64,000 nt of DNA from Lichtheimia corymbifera B2541 (Eukaryota; Mucoromycota; Mucoromycetes; Mucorales; Lichtheimiaceae). A program made the position numbers and the translations under genes. The stretch covers positions 91,253 through 155,252 of the forward strand of contig JNEU01000924.1 in NCBI GenBank assembly GCA_000697475.1. Reading direction: 5' to 3'. The notes beneath the pieces are model-generated. The model worked only from the letters and a program-made list of their open reading frames with translations, did not search any database and was not told where the DNA came from. Positions 1 through 12,269 of the stretch are shown piece by piece (position 1 is the stretch's first letter; every line of letters begins with the position of its first letter).

Positions 1-555
1 ATCATTGTGTGCACACATAGATGTGAATCCGCCACTTGGTGCTTCAGCCCCGAAAGATGGTTAACAGTTGACAGCATCGCTCCATCGCTAGTCGCTTGGG
101 TTTGATCCCGGATATCATCATAGTGCAATTCAAGAGTACACACACATACGCATGCACACAATGATACTTGTATATATCCACCCCACCAACACTTGCCTTC
201 TTGAGCTCAGCCTTCTTGGTGGCAGCAGCTTCAGCAGCCTTGGCATCAGCCTTGTTCTTCTTGAGAAGAGTCTCAGGGACCTGAACGTCCTTGACAGTGG
301 GAACGGAGCTATACGAATTCGTCAGTAGCTGATACGTTGACAAGATCAAAGAAGAAAAAAAAAGTCATAAAACGCGCATTCAAGGCCCATGGTACGACAT
401 TGGGATCAACACGTCAAGTAGGAATCGCACACCCCCATTTTCGTTGAATGTTGAAATAGTCGACACAATGAACCGAATGTACGTTTGAAAACGATAAAGG
501 CAAAAGTGGGAAAAGAGTGGTTGCCAGGGAGACGAGCTACTTACTAGGCGACCAT
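1..555 (-). CDS. RPL7: 60S ribosomal protein L7 (uL30), 5' part only
   Basis: Structural protein of the large ribosomal subunit. Two coding exons are visible: 555-545, an 11-nt first exon encoding MVA plus two bases of the fourth codon, and 308-197, giving 41 codons in total. The translation has the N-terminal stretch typical of fungal L7, including VPETLLKK and an Ala/Lys-rich tail (AAATKKAELKK). The first intron, 544-309, is 236 nt, much longer than most introns here but usual for ribosomal protein genes. The second donor reads AAG|GCAAGT, a GC donor; I see no acceptor in bases 1-195, so the rest of the gene lies beyond the left edge. The start codon was chosen because the short exon restores frame exactly. 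Identity is fairly sure; the tiny first exon is inferred from frame and the GTAAGT donor. Confidence 0.75.
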
Positions 556-758
556 GACCGAACTGGGAAAAAGAGGAGGAACTCACTCACGAAAAACTCT
601 TCCGCTACAATAAAATTTTCGCTTTCGCAGTCGCAGTATCGGCAAATCAACTCTTCAGGCTGCTTCTCCTCCTTTATTAACGCCGATAGACACACATCCA
701 TATCACTTTTAGAAATATAACATTTGCAAAGATCATATCATTTATAATAAAAGATAAC

Positions 759-2209
759 TCAATTCTCGAGAAAATCATTATAAATCATGAGGTTTGGTGT
801 ATCACGAGGGATGTTTGTAAGCATGTTGCGAGTGGCAGTTTTGAGGATCTTGTCCTTGATGACCTTGGGGGAGACATCATCGCCCTTTTCCATGCTCAAA
901 AAGTACGCAGCGAGACCAGCCACATGGGGAGATGCCATGGATGTGCCTAAATGCATCATATAAGTTGTATATCATACAAAGGATTCAGCATTGTATGGTA
1001 CCTGAGATGGTGTTTGTGCCATAGTTGCCGTTATTCCATACAGACATGATATCTTGGCCAGGAGCAAATACATCAACGCAAGGGCCATAGTTTGAAAAGT
1101 AAGCACGTTGATCACGTAGATTGGTCGCACCCACAGTGATAGCTTGCTCTGCAGCGGCAGGTGAATATTGACAGGCATCACGACCATCATTGCCGGCAGC
1201 TACTGCAAATACAACACCACTCTCCACAGCCTTCAATTCCATGCAATGTTAGTGTTATAATAAAATATGACTTGCATAATATGACACATACGCTATTGAC
1301 AGCTTGATCCAATGCACGTGATTTGCCACCACCGAGACTCATGTTGGCAACTGCACCTTTATACCGAGCACCATTCTTTTTAGCTTGTTCTCGATCAGCA
1401 CGGCTCTTTTCAATAACCCAGTTGATGCCTGCAAGCACATCTGAGTTGCTGCCGGAACCTTGAGCACTGAGAACCTTAACAGCGACCGGCATAGCTTGTT
1501 TGGCAACACCAAAACGACGACCTGCAATGGTACCTGCACAATGTGACCCATGACCATTTCCATCTGTGTCACCATCGCTTGCAAAAGTGGCACCCCAAGA
1601 GGCTCGACCTTCAAAATCAACATGATTGATGTTGATACCGGTATCAACAACAAACACATTGATACCATCACCGCCGTTTTCATCATGCGGATACTTGTTA
1701 AAAGTCCACAACGAAATACCACGCCGATGGGAAATACGTGCCAATCCCCAAGGAGCATTGCGTTGAAGCTCAGAGGCATACACCATCGAATCATGTTCCA
1801 CGTAGGCTACCTCAGGTGAACTGCGTATTTGTTGAATCATGGTGGGCGAGAAGCGACCTGAATATCCTTTCCATCCATTCTGATGGTACGTTTGGCGGAT
1901 GCCCATTTCCATGTCATCAAGAAGCTCCTCGTCAATGCTGCTACGCTTCATCTTGCTGAAATTTGTTACCCAGTGGCAGTGTGCATGAGCATCCACATGG
2001 TCTTTCAGCACGATGATATAGGAATCCTTGATGATCTCGGTGTCAGAAGAACGATACAAGGGTGCAAGCAAGCCGTCATGGCTGTTATCGCCGCCACCAA
2101 TACCACGCCATGGATCAAAAAAGGTTGCTGGAATCGAGGCTGCAGCTGCTACGGTCGTACTGGCAGCTAAAACAAGAACGGATGAAGCAAAGATGGATAT
2201 GTTGACCAT
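759..2209 (-). CDS. Secreted subtilisin-like serine protease (S8, proteinase K type)
   Basis: Three exons, 2209-1292, 1230-1002 and 946-759, give 444 aa. A hydrophobic signal peptide occupies about residues 1-24. An I9 propeptide-like segment follows (SYIIVLKDHV), then the S8 catalytic domain: Asp in VFVVDTGI, His in NGHGSHCAG, oxyanion-hole Asn region in VAAGNDG and Ser in SGTSMASPHVAG. All three catalytic residues are present, so the enzyme looks active, probably exported and matured by propeptide cleavage. Intron 1 uses an AAG acceptor (1232-1231) and intron 2 splits the codon before TSMASP. A TATA box lies at 2264-2256 on this strand, about 50 nt upstream of the start. Family assignment is secure; whether it is extracellular or vacuolar is inferred from the signal peptide only. 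Confidence 0.93.
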
Positions 2210-2255
2210 ATTGTTTTAGGACAAACGAAATGAAAACAAGTTAAAGATTAGTGCC

Positions 2256-2265
2256 CTTTATATAG
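2256..2265 (-). promoter_or_regulatory. TATA box of the subtilisin-like protease gene
   Basis: The minus strand reads TATATAAAG about 50 nt upstream of the protease ATG. Position and sequence fit a core promoter. Confidence 0.5.
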
Positions 2266-4226
2266 GTTGCTTCTTCCATTCCAGAACAAGACCCATTCAA
2301 CTATACTAGTGTTTCATGTTGTCTTGAAACATCAGGGTCAACAACCATGGTTACGGTTTTCAGGTGACAGGTTCTTTTTCTTTTACTATAGCCTTTCATT
2401 GTTGCAAATATTGGAAAGAGCATATATATCATATACCCACCTCAATGCTTCTTCTAGAGAAAGGACGCCATTATAAAGAAGGAATCGACAACTGACAATC
2501 ACTCATCAGTTACCTGTCAACGATATGCAATGATCATGTGTGGGAAAACTAGGATGGATATAATGGTGTCATGGTTGATATGCAGCAAAATGAAATATAC
2601 ACATGTTTTCGCTTGTGGTAAGTGGTCTTCAGGCTTCGAGTCCTTCTCAGCAAATTATGCTCTGCGCTCGCTCTTGCCCCCATGCGTCCTTTGACAAGCA
2701 CATTCTGTCTCCTCCATATTATCTTTTTGGCATGGTATCGATGGTCAATGTCACCAAAAAGGGATTTCCCGATTCTTTTCCTTGGTCTATGTAATGTTGT
2801 CCTCCTCTTGCAAACGTACGAGGTATGGATGCGGATCATTATATTGCTATAATTTGTAAGCGGTTCGCTACTCAAAGACATTTCACTATACAAGCTAAAA
2901 CAACAATGGGTACTCTACAAAGGATGCATCAAACAATGAACACAAATCATAAAGCAGCGAAGAGCTGCCATGATTACACGACAAAGACCATCCAATCCAT
3001 GGGATTCTCAAGACCTCTCTTCTTGACACGTATCAAGCGATGTTGATGACATGTGCGATAAAGAAAAGGCATGCTGGGGTGGCAAGCATGCGGCCACAGA
3101 CATGAGAATTATCCACGCAAGAAAAGGATGCCGTGATTGGTCAACATCTTGGCATACTAGGTCGAACGAGCTGCAAAGTCAACAACCGATAGATCCACGC
3201 GAAGCCCTTTTGCAGGTGGCATAAATGGGCATTGTTTTCATTATTTGAGCGTTGGATGCAAGTAGCTGCACAGCATTCTTTTTTGATTGTTTATTGACCC
3301 AGCCTTATTGTGTTGTTGTTGTTGTTGTCTTATTGACTGAAGCAAGCCAAGTATCCTTATCAGGTGCTGCCATGAATGAAATATGCAATATTACATGTGC
3401 ATGTGTGGTGATGTTCCAATGATGATGCCCACAGTTGTATCCAACCAAAAGTCAGTGCGCAGCCATAATGGTGATGGAGAGGTGGTGACGATGATGGTGT
3501 TGATGACTCGGGCAAGATGAAAATCGGACTGGGTGGATAGCCACATTCGTTGTTGCTGCGAGACAGAAATTAGGTGCATGCGTTGCATGCGTCGTTATGT
3601 GCACATGACTTGTTTGCGTTGCATCATGCTGCTGCTGCTTGGAAGAGGAACCTAGACCATCACCACTTTTTTGCATGGTCCGTTCATCGGGATATCCATT
3701 TTTGCTCGATAAGGTTTCACAAGCTGAGCCTTATTATTTCATGGTCTCGCTTGGTTGTACACACATCCACTCACACACGCATTTTGATTATGCTCAACCA
3801 CGATGATGTATCACACAACGGCAACCTTTAATCCGAATATACAGAATTGATTGTTTGAAATAGTGTTGAGGTTTGGGGGTGGATTAAGCTTGTATGATGA
3901 TGATGATGAAATGTTGCCATCATCCAACTCGGACACCGCTGCGTGTATGTGTCAAAGATGATTGGTGGTGATAGTAAGCTTATGCCTCAAGCCCGACTTG
4001 GTATCGATGGAGAGATATCCTTTGATGGTCCATTAATAGAGTATATAGTAAGCGATATGGATAGGTAATACATACATCAAGCTTATGAGATATTACCCAA
4101 GGGTGTCATCATTATTGTTGAAAGAACAAGGGAAAAAGAAAGACATCTTTCGGAGCAACAATGCAGTTCATGCAATAAGCATCGTCCTTTACACTTCACT
4201 TTACCGAAAATCTTATCCCCAACACT
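2266..4226. other. Intergenic region without a recognisable gene
   Basis: About 2 kb between the protease (-) and the LMBD1-like gene (+), whose promoters must both lie here. Short simple repeats are visible (GTT repeats near 3311-3327, GAT repeats near 3895-3909). Reading frames are short and lack recognisable motifs. No tRNA-like structure was seen. Confidence 0.6.
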
Positions 4227-6564
4227 ATGCCTGCCGTCGTTGGAATAGCTTGGACAGTGTATGGCATTGTCACTGCAGTACGTCTTTAATGTTCATTTCA
4301 TTCCTTCAATGGGCAACTAACAACTTGGGCATTAGAGCCTCTTCTTTTTCAGCGTTGGATTCACACGCTACTACCAGCACAAACGAGAATCAGAACCATT
4401 TGCAACCATTGTCACCATTCTGGCGCTGACCTTGGTGCTTGCAACACTAGCACTTGTACCCATCGATATCTTCCTTGTATCCTCAACTGTGGACTCTGAT
4501 ACGGGCATGAAAAAGTCTTGGGCCGATCCAGATACTATCTTTTGGATGACGCTTACCGTGCAGATCGTTTATTATGGTACGTAAACTAATGCATATACAT
4601 ATGTGTGTGTTCTTGTACCAATATACAACCTATTGATATAGTGTGCTATGGCTTGATTGCATTCTTCATCTTTTTCCTTATCCCATTTGCTTACTTTTAC
4701 TACGAGGAATATGACGAGGACCAAACACGACGGCAACGAGCGAGCAGTGCCATGCGATATACGTCATTCTTCATTGTTATCTCGGTCTTATTGTTCTTGT
4801 TTGGATTATTCGTCAAGCCAAGTCATAGACCACCCAAACTTGATCTCGATTGGTTGGAGAAGCTATTGACAGAAAGCAGTAAGTGAATGTGCATATCATC
4901 TATATCCGAGTTGATATTCATTGGGGTGTAATAGATGGAGAAAAGTCACTTTCCTTCTTGGTTGCCTGCCTATTCTTTCTCGGGATGGTGGTCTTTGTTG
5001 TTTACACAGTGAGTAAATGGTGATATGTGTGGGTGGGACAGCATCAAAATGATCGCCTGTACCAGGCAAGCCCAGTTTCTTTGTGCGAGTATTGACACGA
5101 TTCGGCGAAAACTTTGTGATCTTTTAGGCACCTGGATTATCTATTCTGCCATTCAACTTGATCAAAGGACGTCGTCGCATTGAAGCTGAAACCGAAGATG
5201 TGGATAATAGCCTGGCAGTGAACCGTGAACGCCAACGAGAAATTCAAGCTCATTACGCAGGGACCAACAAGCCGATCAGTAGCCGTGACCAGCGTGAGCT
5301 CGATAATCTGGATGATGAAGAAAGGTACTGTGTGCAACCAACGCGACAGCTTGATACTTGTGTGACACTCATGTGGCACGTACCATCTCCATGTGTATCT
5401 TTTTAGGATTTTGACACGACGTATGCGAACCATTCAAGAGGATCAAGCTAGCGTTTTTCATCGTATCTTACGAGCACTAAGGCCATTCGAGGTAGGAAGC
5501 TACTGTACAGCAGACAGATGCAATGTAACAGGCGGAATGATTAACATGCTGCAACCTTTTTTTTTGTTGCTGCGTTTAGGTGATAATTGGATTGTTATTA
5601 CTCGTATTGACACTGGTCCTGGTGGCTTCGATTTTCTTGACCATGTGAGTAAAAAATCTGTGGAGTTATTGAAGCACAAAGAAAAACTAAATTGATTTGC
5701 ATGCAATAATATGCAAGTGTGGACAAGATTACTTATTCCGTATGCGGCAACAAGTGTGGATACATTATCAGCCATCCGGATCTGTTCAACCCGATCAACT
5801 TTATTTTGGTGGAGCTTGCAAAGGTGTTTCCGCTTGATTATGTTTTCATGGTGCTTGTGGTCGTGTATTTCTTTATGGCTACCATGTCGGGTATCATCAC
5901 CATTGGCGTCCGATTCTTGTGGGTTGCACTGTTTCGTATTCGCAAAAGTGCACCCATGCCACAGGGCTTGCTTTTCGCGTCGGTGCTCCTTATGTTGGCT
6001 CTACTCGCGCTCAATTATTCTCTCACAGCGGTAGTTGCGCCTGGTTATGCTCATTTTGGAAGTCAGGTTTATGTAAGTGAATTTGAATGTCATGAGACGA
6101 TTAAGAATATGTGCTGACATGATTGCTGCAGTGTAATTATACGGAAGGAGGTCAGCGGGATTGCAGCGAACATACGGAGAAAATCGTGCCGTGCGATATT
6201 TATGCACCAACTGGTAAGCAGTGTAGAGAAATAAAGTTGACGATGGGAGATGTGTATTTGAAGCTGCAATGCAAAGATCCAACTAACGACATTAACTCTT
6301 ATAGAAATTTGCACGCCGACGATTGCATCGACTTTGATTGATCGGATCACGGTCAACACGCCGTTCTTTGGTATCGTCTTTTACTACTCACAGTGGGCGT
6401 TTGTTGTGATCTTTGTACTCGGATTCATCGTGGCACTCTTCCGACAACCACGCGACAATGCTGATGTGGATTCAGAAGACGTGGAGCAAGAAGAACAAGG
6501 CTTATTGGAACGCAACGCAAGACATCATTATGGAGGAGCAAACACTAGCACCAATAACACATGA
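4227..6564 (+). CDS. LMBD1: LMBD1-like lysosomal/vacuolar membrane protein (cobalamin transporter family)
   Basis: Ten exons chain in frame: 4227-4277, 4336-4576, 4642-4878, 4935-5008, 5128-5324, 5407-5491, 5580-5644, 5718-6072, 6132-6213, 6305-6564, giving 548 aa. The product is an LMBR1-family multispanning membrane protein. Diagnostic stretches include LVPIDIFLVSSTVDS, a membrane segment followed by LPFNLIKG, and FPLDYVFMVLVVVYF followed by SGIITIGVRFLWV. Hydrophobic segments number about nine, and the cytoplasmic loop between the two halves is charged (residues about 230-300). The C-terminus is acidic with Asn/Thr. In animals LMBD1 works with ABCD4 to release cobalamin from lysosomes; few fungi use B12, so the cargo here is uncertain. 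The family match is strong over the full length. The ATG was chosen because the first membrane segment begins right after it. Confidence 0.92.
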
Positions 6565-7132
6565 TCACACCCACCCACCCACATTTACATTTAATGACAT
6601 AGTATATCACGCACGTACATACACCCACACAATCAGCGAATAATAATTACGGATCTCACGTCATGCGTTTGTTGCATTTTGAGCTGGTCAAAAGTAGTGA
6701 TGGCTGGGTCTGTGTACATGCAGAGTAGGTTCCTTTTCGGAAGCAAGTGCCGCACATTGCCAAGCAAACAACTATGCCCGCTACTCTCTTTTTAACGATG
6801 CAATCTACGCATGCATATCACGATGCTGAAATGGTATATGTGCAAGTAGAGTAATGCGCACAGATAACAAATCATTGGAGAGCCTTGCTGGTAGCACAAC
6901 GTCTTGCTTGGGGGGTTACATGGATTAAAGAGAGATTGGGGTAGCACCCGTGTATGTGTGTGCGTGTGTGTGCTATATATGCGAGTGCATGCACTACGAT
7001 CGTCTCTAATAGCAAATGATGGTACGACGCATGCTCGAAACCAAACATGGTAAAACACATGAAAAAAAAACTAGAATATATGCACGTCCAGCTCACAGCT
7101 TTGCTCTCGTCGGCCCGCACCTTCCAAAAATA
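6565..7132. other. Intergenic region, LMBD1-like 3' side to zinc-finger promoter
   Basis: No gene seen. It holds CACACA/GTGTGT-type simple sequence and the upstream region of the zinc-finger gene. Confidence 0.55.
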
Positions 7133-7141
7133 CATATAAAG
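7133..7141 (+). promoter_or_regulatory. TATA box of the C2H2 zinc-finger gene
   Basis: CATATAAAG about 125 nt upstream of the chosen ATG at 7264. It argues against the in-frame upstream ATG at 7153, which would leave almost no 5' leader. Confidence 0.45.
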
Positions 7142-7263
7142 AGAAAGTCACCTTGCAGCACACACCCATTCTCCTCTCTCTCTTTCTTCTTTACTTTGAA
7201 CAATCAATCAATTCTTCTTCACTTGTTGAGTTTGCTTTAAATCACTCCCACACACAAATCAAT

Positions 7264-8402
7264 ATGGATCACTATTTTGCATCACCCAGCTTATCACCAC
7301 CTTGGCTCCAATCCCGAAAGCGTCGTCATTATTTGGAGAGTGACAGTGACGATGAAGAAGAAGAGCAAGTTGACCACAAGCTGCATCACCAACAACAGTT
7401 ACAGCAAGCACCAGCATGCTTTGGGGCACCAGCATCACCTATTGAGCAGTCGCATCATCATCATCAACTGCATTACCCATATCAGCAACAGCTACCGCAC
7501 CCGATCCTTACAAGTAATGGTGGTGGCTACCACATGAATCCCATTATTGATTTCAGCGGGTTCTCGTATGGTGCATTGTTCAGTCCTGTTTTATTCCCGC
7601 CGGCACCACCATTGCCAGTGATCAGCAGCAGCAGCACTACAACCAATAACAGCACTGCAAGTGCAAACACTATGATGCCCCCATCACCACCTACCACAGT
7701 GTCCTATATACCATCGTCTTTGTCTTCCACTGCACCATCGCTTCAAACCAATATAGGCGATGCAAGCGAATCACCATCATTATCCATGGATACTCGCTCA
7801 CCATCTCCATTGTCGTCATCTTCTGCTGTTGCTGCTACTGCTGCAGTGGATGGATCTGAACCAATTTTCCATGCCAAGCCATCAACAACAGCACCAGAAT
7901 CATCACCAGCAGCAAAGCCTACACGGCGAAAAACTACCAAATCCAAACGAAGCAAGACATCATCATCATCCAACAAGGAACGCAAACACGCAGGTCGTAG
8001 GGTATCACCGGAATCTCCTGATGACACTGAGCAACGTATATTCAAATGCACTGAGCCTACATGTGGCAAGCTATTCAAGCGATCAGAACATGTCAAACGC
8101 CATTATCGATCGATACACTCCAAGGAAAAACGTAAGTTATACAATGAAATGGGATGATGGAGGAGGAGGATGGGACATCATGTCATGTGGCCAAAAACAA
8201 GTTGAGACTTACATGCATCCGTATTTCATTCTTAGCCTATGAATGTCCATACAGCACATGTCTTAAACGATTTTCACGATCGGATAACCTTAGTCAACAT
8301 ATTCGAATCCACCGACAGCAAGTACCTAAGGATGCTATGTACAAACAAGTTCCAAGGACAACTGACGACGCAACTACCACTACTTCTTCATCTCAACGAT
8401 AA
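7264..8402 (+). CDS. C2H2 zinc-finger transcription factor, Msn2/4 type
   Basis: Two exons, 7264-8131 and 8236-8402, give 344 aa. Two tandem C2H2 fingers sit at the C-terminus (about residues 258-315): first finger FKCTEPTCGKLFKRSEHVKRH, trimmed here to its CX4C and HX4H pattern, and second finger YECPYSTCLKRFSRSDNLSQH. The RSEHVKRH and RSDNLSQH recognition helices match the Msn2/Msn4/Com2 group, which binds AGGGG-type stress elements. The intron splits the linker between the fingers. The rest is low complexity: an acidic patch near the start, His/Gln runs, Ser/Thr/Pro-rich segments and a basic nuclear-localisation-like cluster (TRRKTTKSKRSK). It is probably a nuclear stress or growth regulator; target genes cannot be told from sequence. 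The start at 7264 is preferred over 7153 because of the TATA position. Confidence 0.88.
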
Positions 8403-10589
8403 TGGTGGTGGATGATCACATACTACACAACAAACATATATGCCGTTCCTTTTTTCCTTTTTCTTTGTCTCTTGCCCATTATGCTTTGCCAGTATACTCT
8501 TCTTCTTCAAGTGCTTTCTATATCGCGTGTACAGAATAACAACCGTACCTTCCTAATTGTATAGTGAATCTTCTACATCATCATCAATGACGATAAAACG
8601 ATGCATGCATCTTTTTCTCCTCTTTTTCTTTGTTGACTCTGAAATCTTGCATACATGTTGTTAGCTGTAATGGTGGTGACGGCGGTTGTCGTTTGCTGCA
8701 ATGGTGATCAATTTATCTTTCTTAATCAGTAGCACCTATCATTCCTTGCCACAGTGAAAATGGGTGCACTTTAATGAAGATTGTACTTATACAAGATGAT
8801 CACGGTATGTGCCTTTATTATCGTTCACATGATCCCTTTTAAGAATGGGTTATAAGTTGTCTTTGCAATATTTATCAAGCATCATATTTACGGCTGGTCA
8901 TATGGGTACATGGCTCATTTTTAGAGATCTGGGCAACGAGGATCAGTTCAAACAATGAAAACAAGATATCACCAAACTTGAGTAACCATGGATGACATAA
9001 TTTATTATAGGCTGACCACCTTGTCGGATGTAAGACCATCATGGCAAAGAAGATGATGCGCGTATGAATTAATCGTGGGTGATGAAAAGCCATCATTCAG
9101 CAGCGGTGATACCTGTTCCCATGACAAAAAGGTCCTGTTAGGCTGTGGCTCGAAAGACACTATATCCAATATTGAATGACGTCGTTTAGTGGAAAGTACA
9201 GTAGCAGGATCAACAAGGCCTTAGTTATTTGTATTGTATTTCAGCACGTTATCGTATCTACACACTTGGGATGGCCCAAATTGCACTAATCTAAAGGCCT
9301 ATTATGTGTGCTCCTAGCGCATAAAAAATCTATTGCCTGGCAGCATGCATTTACAACAGCTATGGTTACAGATTCAAGTGTATATATAACGTGGAACACT
9401 TTAATGACGATTGACTTTGGATCAAGTTCTACCTGCTCGATCCTCTTATGGCTGTCATTGTTCGGGTAAAGCTGAGTCAATTGAAAGGCGTTCATGACGT
9501 GCGTGTACACAGAATTACTGAAGATCCAATTTGGAAGGAGAAAAAATTACTTTTGCCAATGCTATGAATCCAGATTATAATATGCTAAATAGCATCGATC
9601 ACAAACAACCAAGAGAAAGATGCCGGTATAGATCATAAAAGCGGTGTGCTATTACTTGCAGCGCGAGCAAAGCAAGGACATAAAAATGTACTTTCCTTTT
9701 CTGGTATGATGTGCGTGTCAAGCTATGTTATCATGCCCCCTATTATCCTTCATTTAGGATTTCTTTCCTCGTGTTCCAATGTTCAGATCCAACAACAGCT
9801 GAAAAGAACACGATAGGGTAAGGGCCAAGAATAGCATGCAGGAGAAAGTTACAAGCATACAGAGACTGTTTTTGAATGATGCATGAGGTGTTGGTAGAAG
9901 AAGCAAACATGGCAGGCATAAAACCTAATTTTGCTGCATACGCTAGACTTGTTGTAGGTATCAGTCAAAGTAGCATGTACGGTAGCATGCCAAATGTATA
10001 TAATCTATGAGCCCCCGCACAAGGTGTGGTTTAAGCGATGTATGTAGCAGAAAGAAAAAGCAAGGAAGCAAGAAAAGGGGAAATGGTCAAGAAGGTTGTT
10101 TGATTATGCATCTAGCGACATGATTATCGTTTCCATAGCAACATTGTTGTGCTGTCAATTGTTGTTGTTTTCTTGTTGACAGGTTGATGGTGTGAGTTAA
10201 ATAATGATAGGTGTATGATGGGATGGATATGTAGAGAAGGGGAAGATGGCCAAAAGCAGTTAAACTTTGGATAAGTGAGGCGCGTGTGGGGCAATGGGGT
10301 TATTTCGGGTAAAGGCTGATGGGCGTGTGTACTGGTGCTGCTGCTGTATGAATGCCGGGGATGAATAAGTTTAACCAAGCCCGCCTTTTGCTACATTACT
10401 TTCTCTCTTCTCTCTCTCTTTTCTTTCCCCTTATTTGTACACGCTCTCGAACAGACGTTACTGCACCAAGAATATCCTCTTTCTCTTTCTCTTTCTCTCT
10501 CTCTCTCTCTCTCTCTTGCTTTCCTCGTTCACGCGCATTCACATACGTTCTGGTCATTCCACCTTTATCGCATACTCTAACCGACCAGT
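8403..10589. other. Intergenic region without a recognisable gene
   Basis: About 2.2 kb. I see no convincing coding exon. Near 10400-10520 it holds long CT-rich tracts (CTCTCTTT), typical of a fungal promoter pyrimidine region leading into the next gene. Confidence 0.6.
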
Positions 10590-12237
10590 ATGCAATCCGG
10601 CACCTGTCAACCCACCATACTGACACTCCACGATGCCGTAACCGATTCTCCGGTTTATCGAGCCAATGCACTGCACTTTGACGAGCAAATTGACCTCTTG
10701 GAAAAGTGGCTGGAACAATTATCAAAGCACTTGAAGTTGTATACGGATAAGCTCAATAGTAAGTGACCTTTTCGGTGGACATGTTTTCCCCTTGGTAACC
10801 TGTTTTTATTCCACTCTTAGAATTCAATCTCGAGACCAACAACGTTTGCAAAAAGGCTATTCCTGTGGGCATCGATAGTGCCTTGATTGGTAAATAGAGG
10901 GAGATGGGATAATGGAATGGTATCCAGAGATAATGACACCATGCTTGTGTAGACCCCAATTTTACGGGTGCTGTCATACGAAGTTTCTCTGATGCTTTGC
11001 AGACAAGTTTGGCTTTCAAGACAAAGCTTGTAAGTGTATAACCGTGAAGGAGAGGTATGCTGGGATAAGAGATCTCATTATCTGTTGTAGGTAACCGACC
11101 TTGAAGACAATTTCATACAACCGCTTTTGCGATTCGTCAAGACACATTTGAAGGAATTCAAGGTACGTGGACACTTAGCATAATAGCATGGTTTACCTTG
11201 AGCTTACACTGCACATTCTGCATCATTTTAGGAGTTTCGTAAGCAGCACGAAAAGGCATTGGAGCGGTACGAGGCACAGTTGTACAAGTATACATCACAA
11301 AGTAAAAGCAAGGAAGCATCGGCTGTCAGAGAAGAAGCCTTCCGCTTGCACGAGGCACGTAAAGCATATGTGCGTATGTCAGGACAACACGTTGTGCGTA
11401 TTCTTCAGTTCCGATCACTTTTGGAGCACTGCCTTGTCGACAGCTTCTCTTCTGCAACTTTGGCTCATTTCCATGACTTTGATGGTGGCAAGCAAGTATG
11501 GGCTAAACTCGACTCTAGCTTGGCAGCATGGAAACAATGGCTCGTGGATGTAAGTTGTTTTTATACATATACATATCCAAGATAGAATGCTCATTAATGC
11601 TTCTTTTGAATGATGTATAAAAAAAAGGATCGGAGCACATGCGATTATCAGTTGCACAGACTCCAAACAGCTCGCAAGCAGCTCGAGGCTGAATATCTCC
11701 AACAAACCCAGCCACTCCGCGATTTGGATCGATATGGTTCCTCGGCAATGGTGCCGTTGTCCAACAATCGCCACTCTCTTGATTTATCCTCCATCGATGA
11801 CAGCAACAACAAACCTACATCGTGTAACAAATGGGGCTATCTTTATACTCGTGTATCCCGTATGACATGGACACGCAAGTTCTTCTTTTTACATGATGGC
11901 TATTTCGGTACATGCTTGGTCAATCCTAAGCTCAAGGGTGCCATCACAGTCGGTGAACGTGTCTCGGTGCTTCTTTGTGATATCAAACCTGTGACCGATG
12001 CTGCAGATCGTCGATTCTGTTTTGAAGTCGTGTGTGTACAACAGTAAGTGTGTGATCTCGTTTATTACATTATCCATGCAATGATTACTAACATTTGACT
12101 ACATCAGGCCACCTTTCTTTCTGCAGGCAGAAACTGAAAACGAGATGCGTGAATGGATGGCAGCATTTGCTAGAGCCAAGCGTTTTATGCTTCAAAATGA
12201 AAAGTTACATCTTCACACTCAAACGACCACAACTACG

Positions 12238-12269
<32 letters not shown>

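Noticed and set aside
7153..7263. In-frame upstream start (MQHTPILL...) for the zinc-finger gene, which would add a hydrophobic N-terminus
   Set aside because: The TATA box at 7133-7141 would leave almost no leader, and a signal-like N-terminus makes no sense on a nuclear factor.
10352..10725. Overlapping frames of 109 codons on both strands near 10.4-10.7 kb
   Set aside because: Composition comes from CT-rich tracts; the region is the leader and first exon of the SIP3-like gene in another frame.
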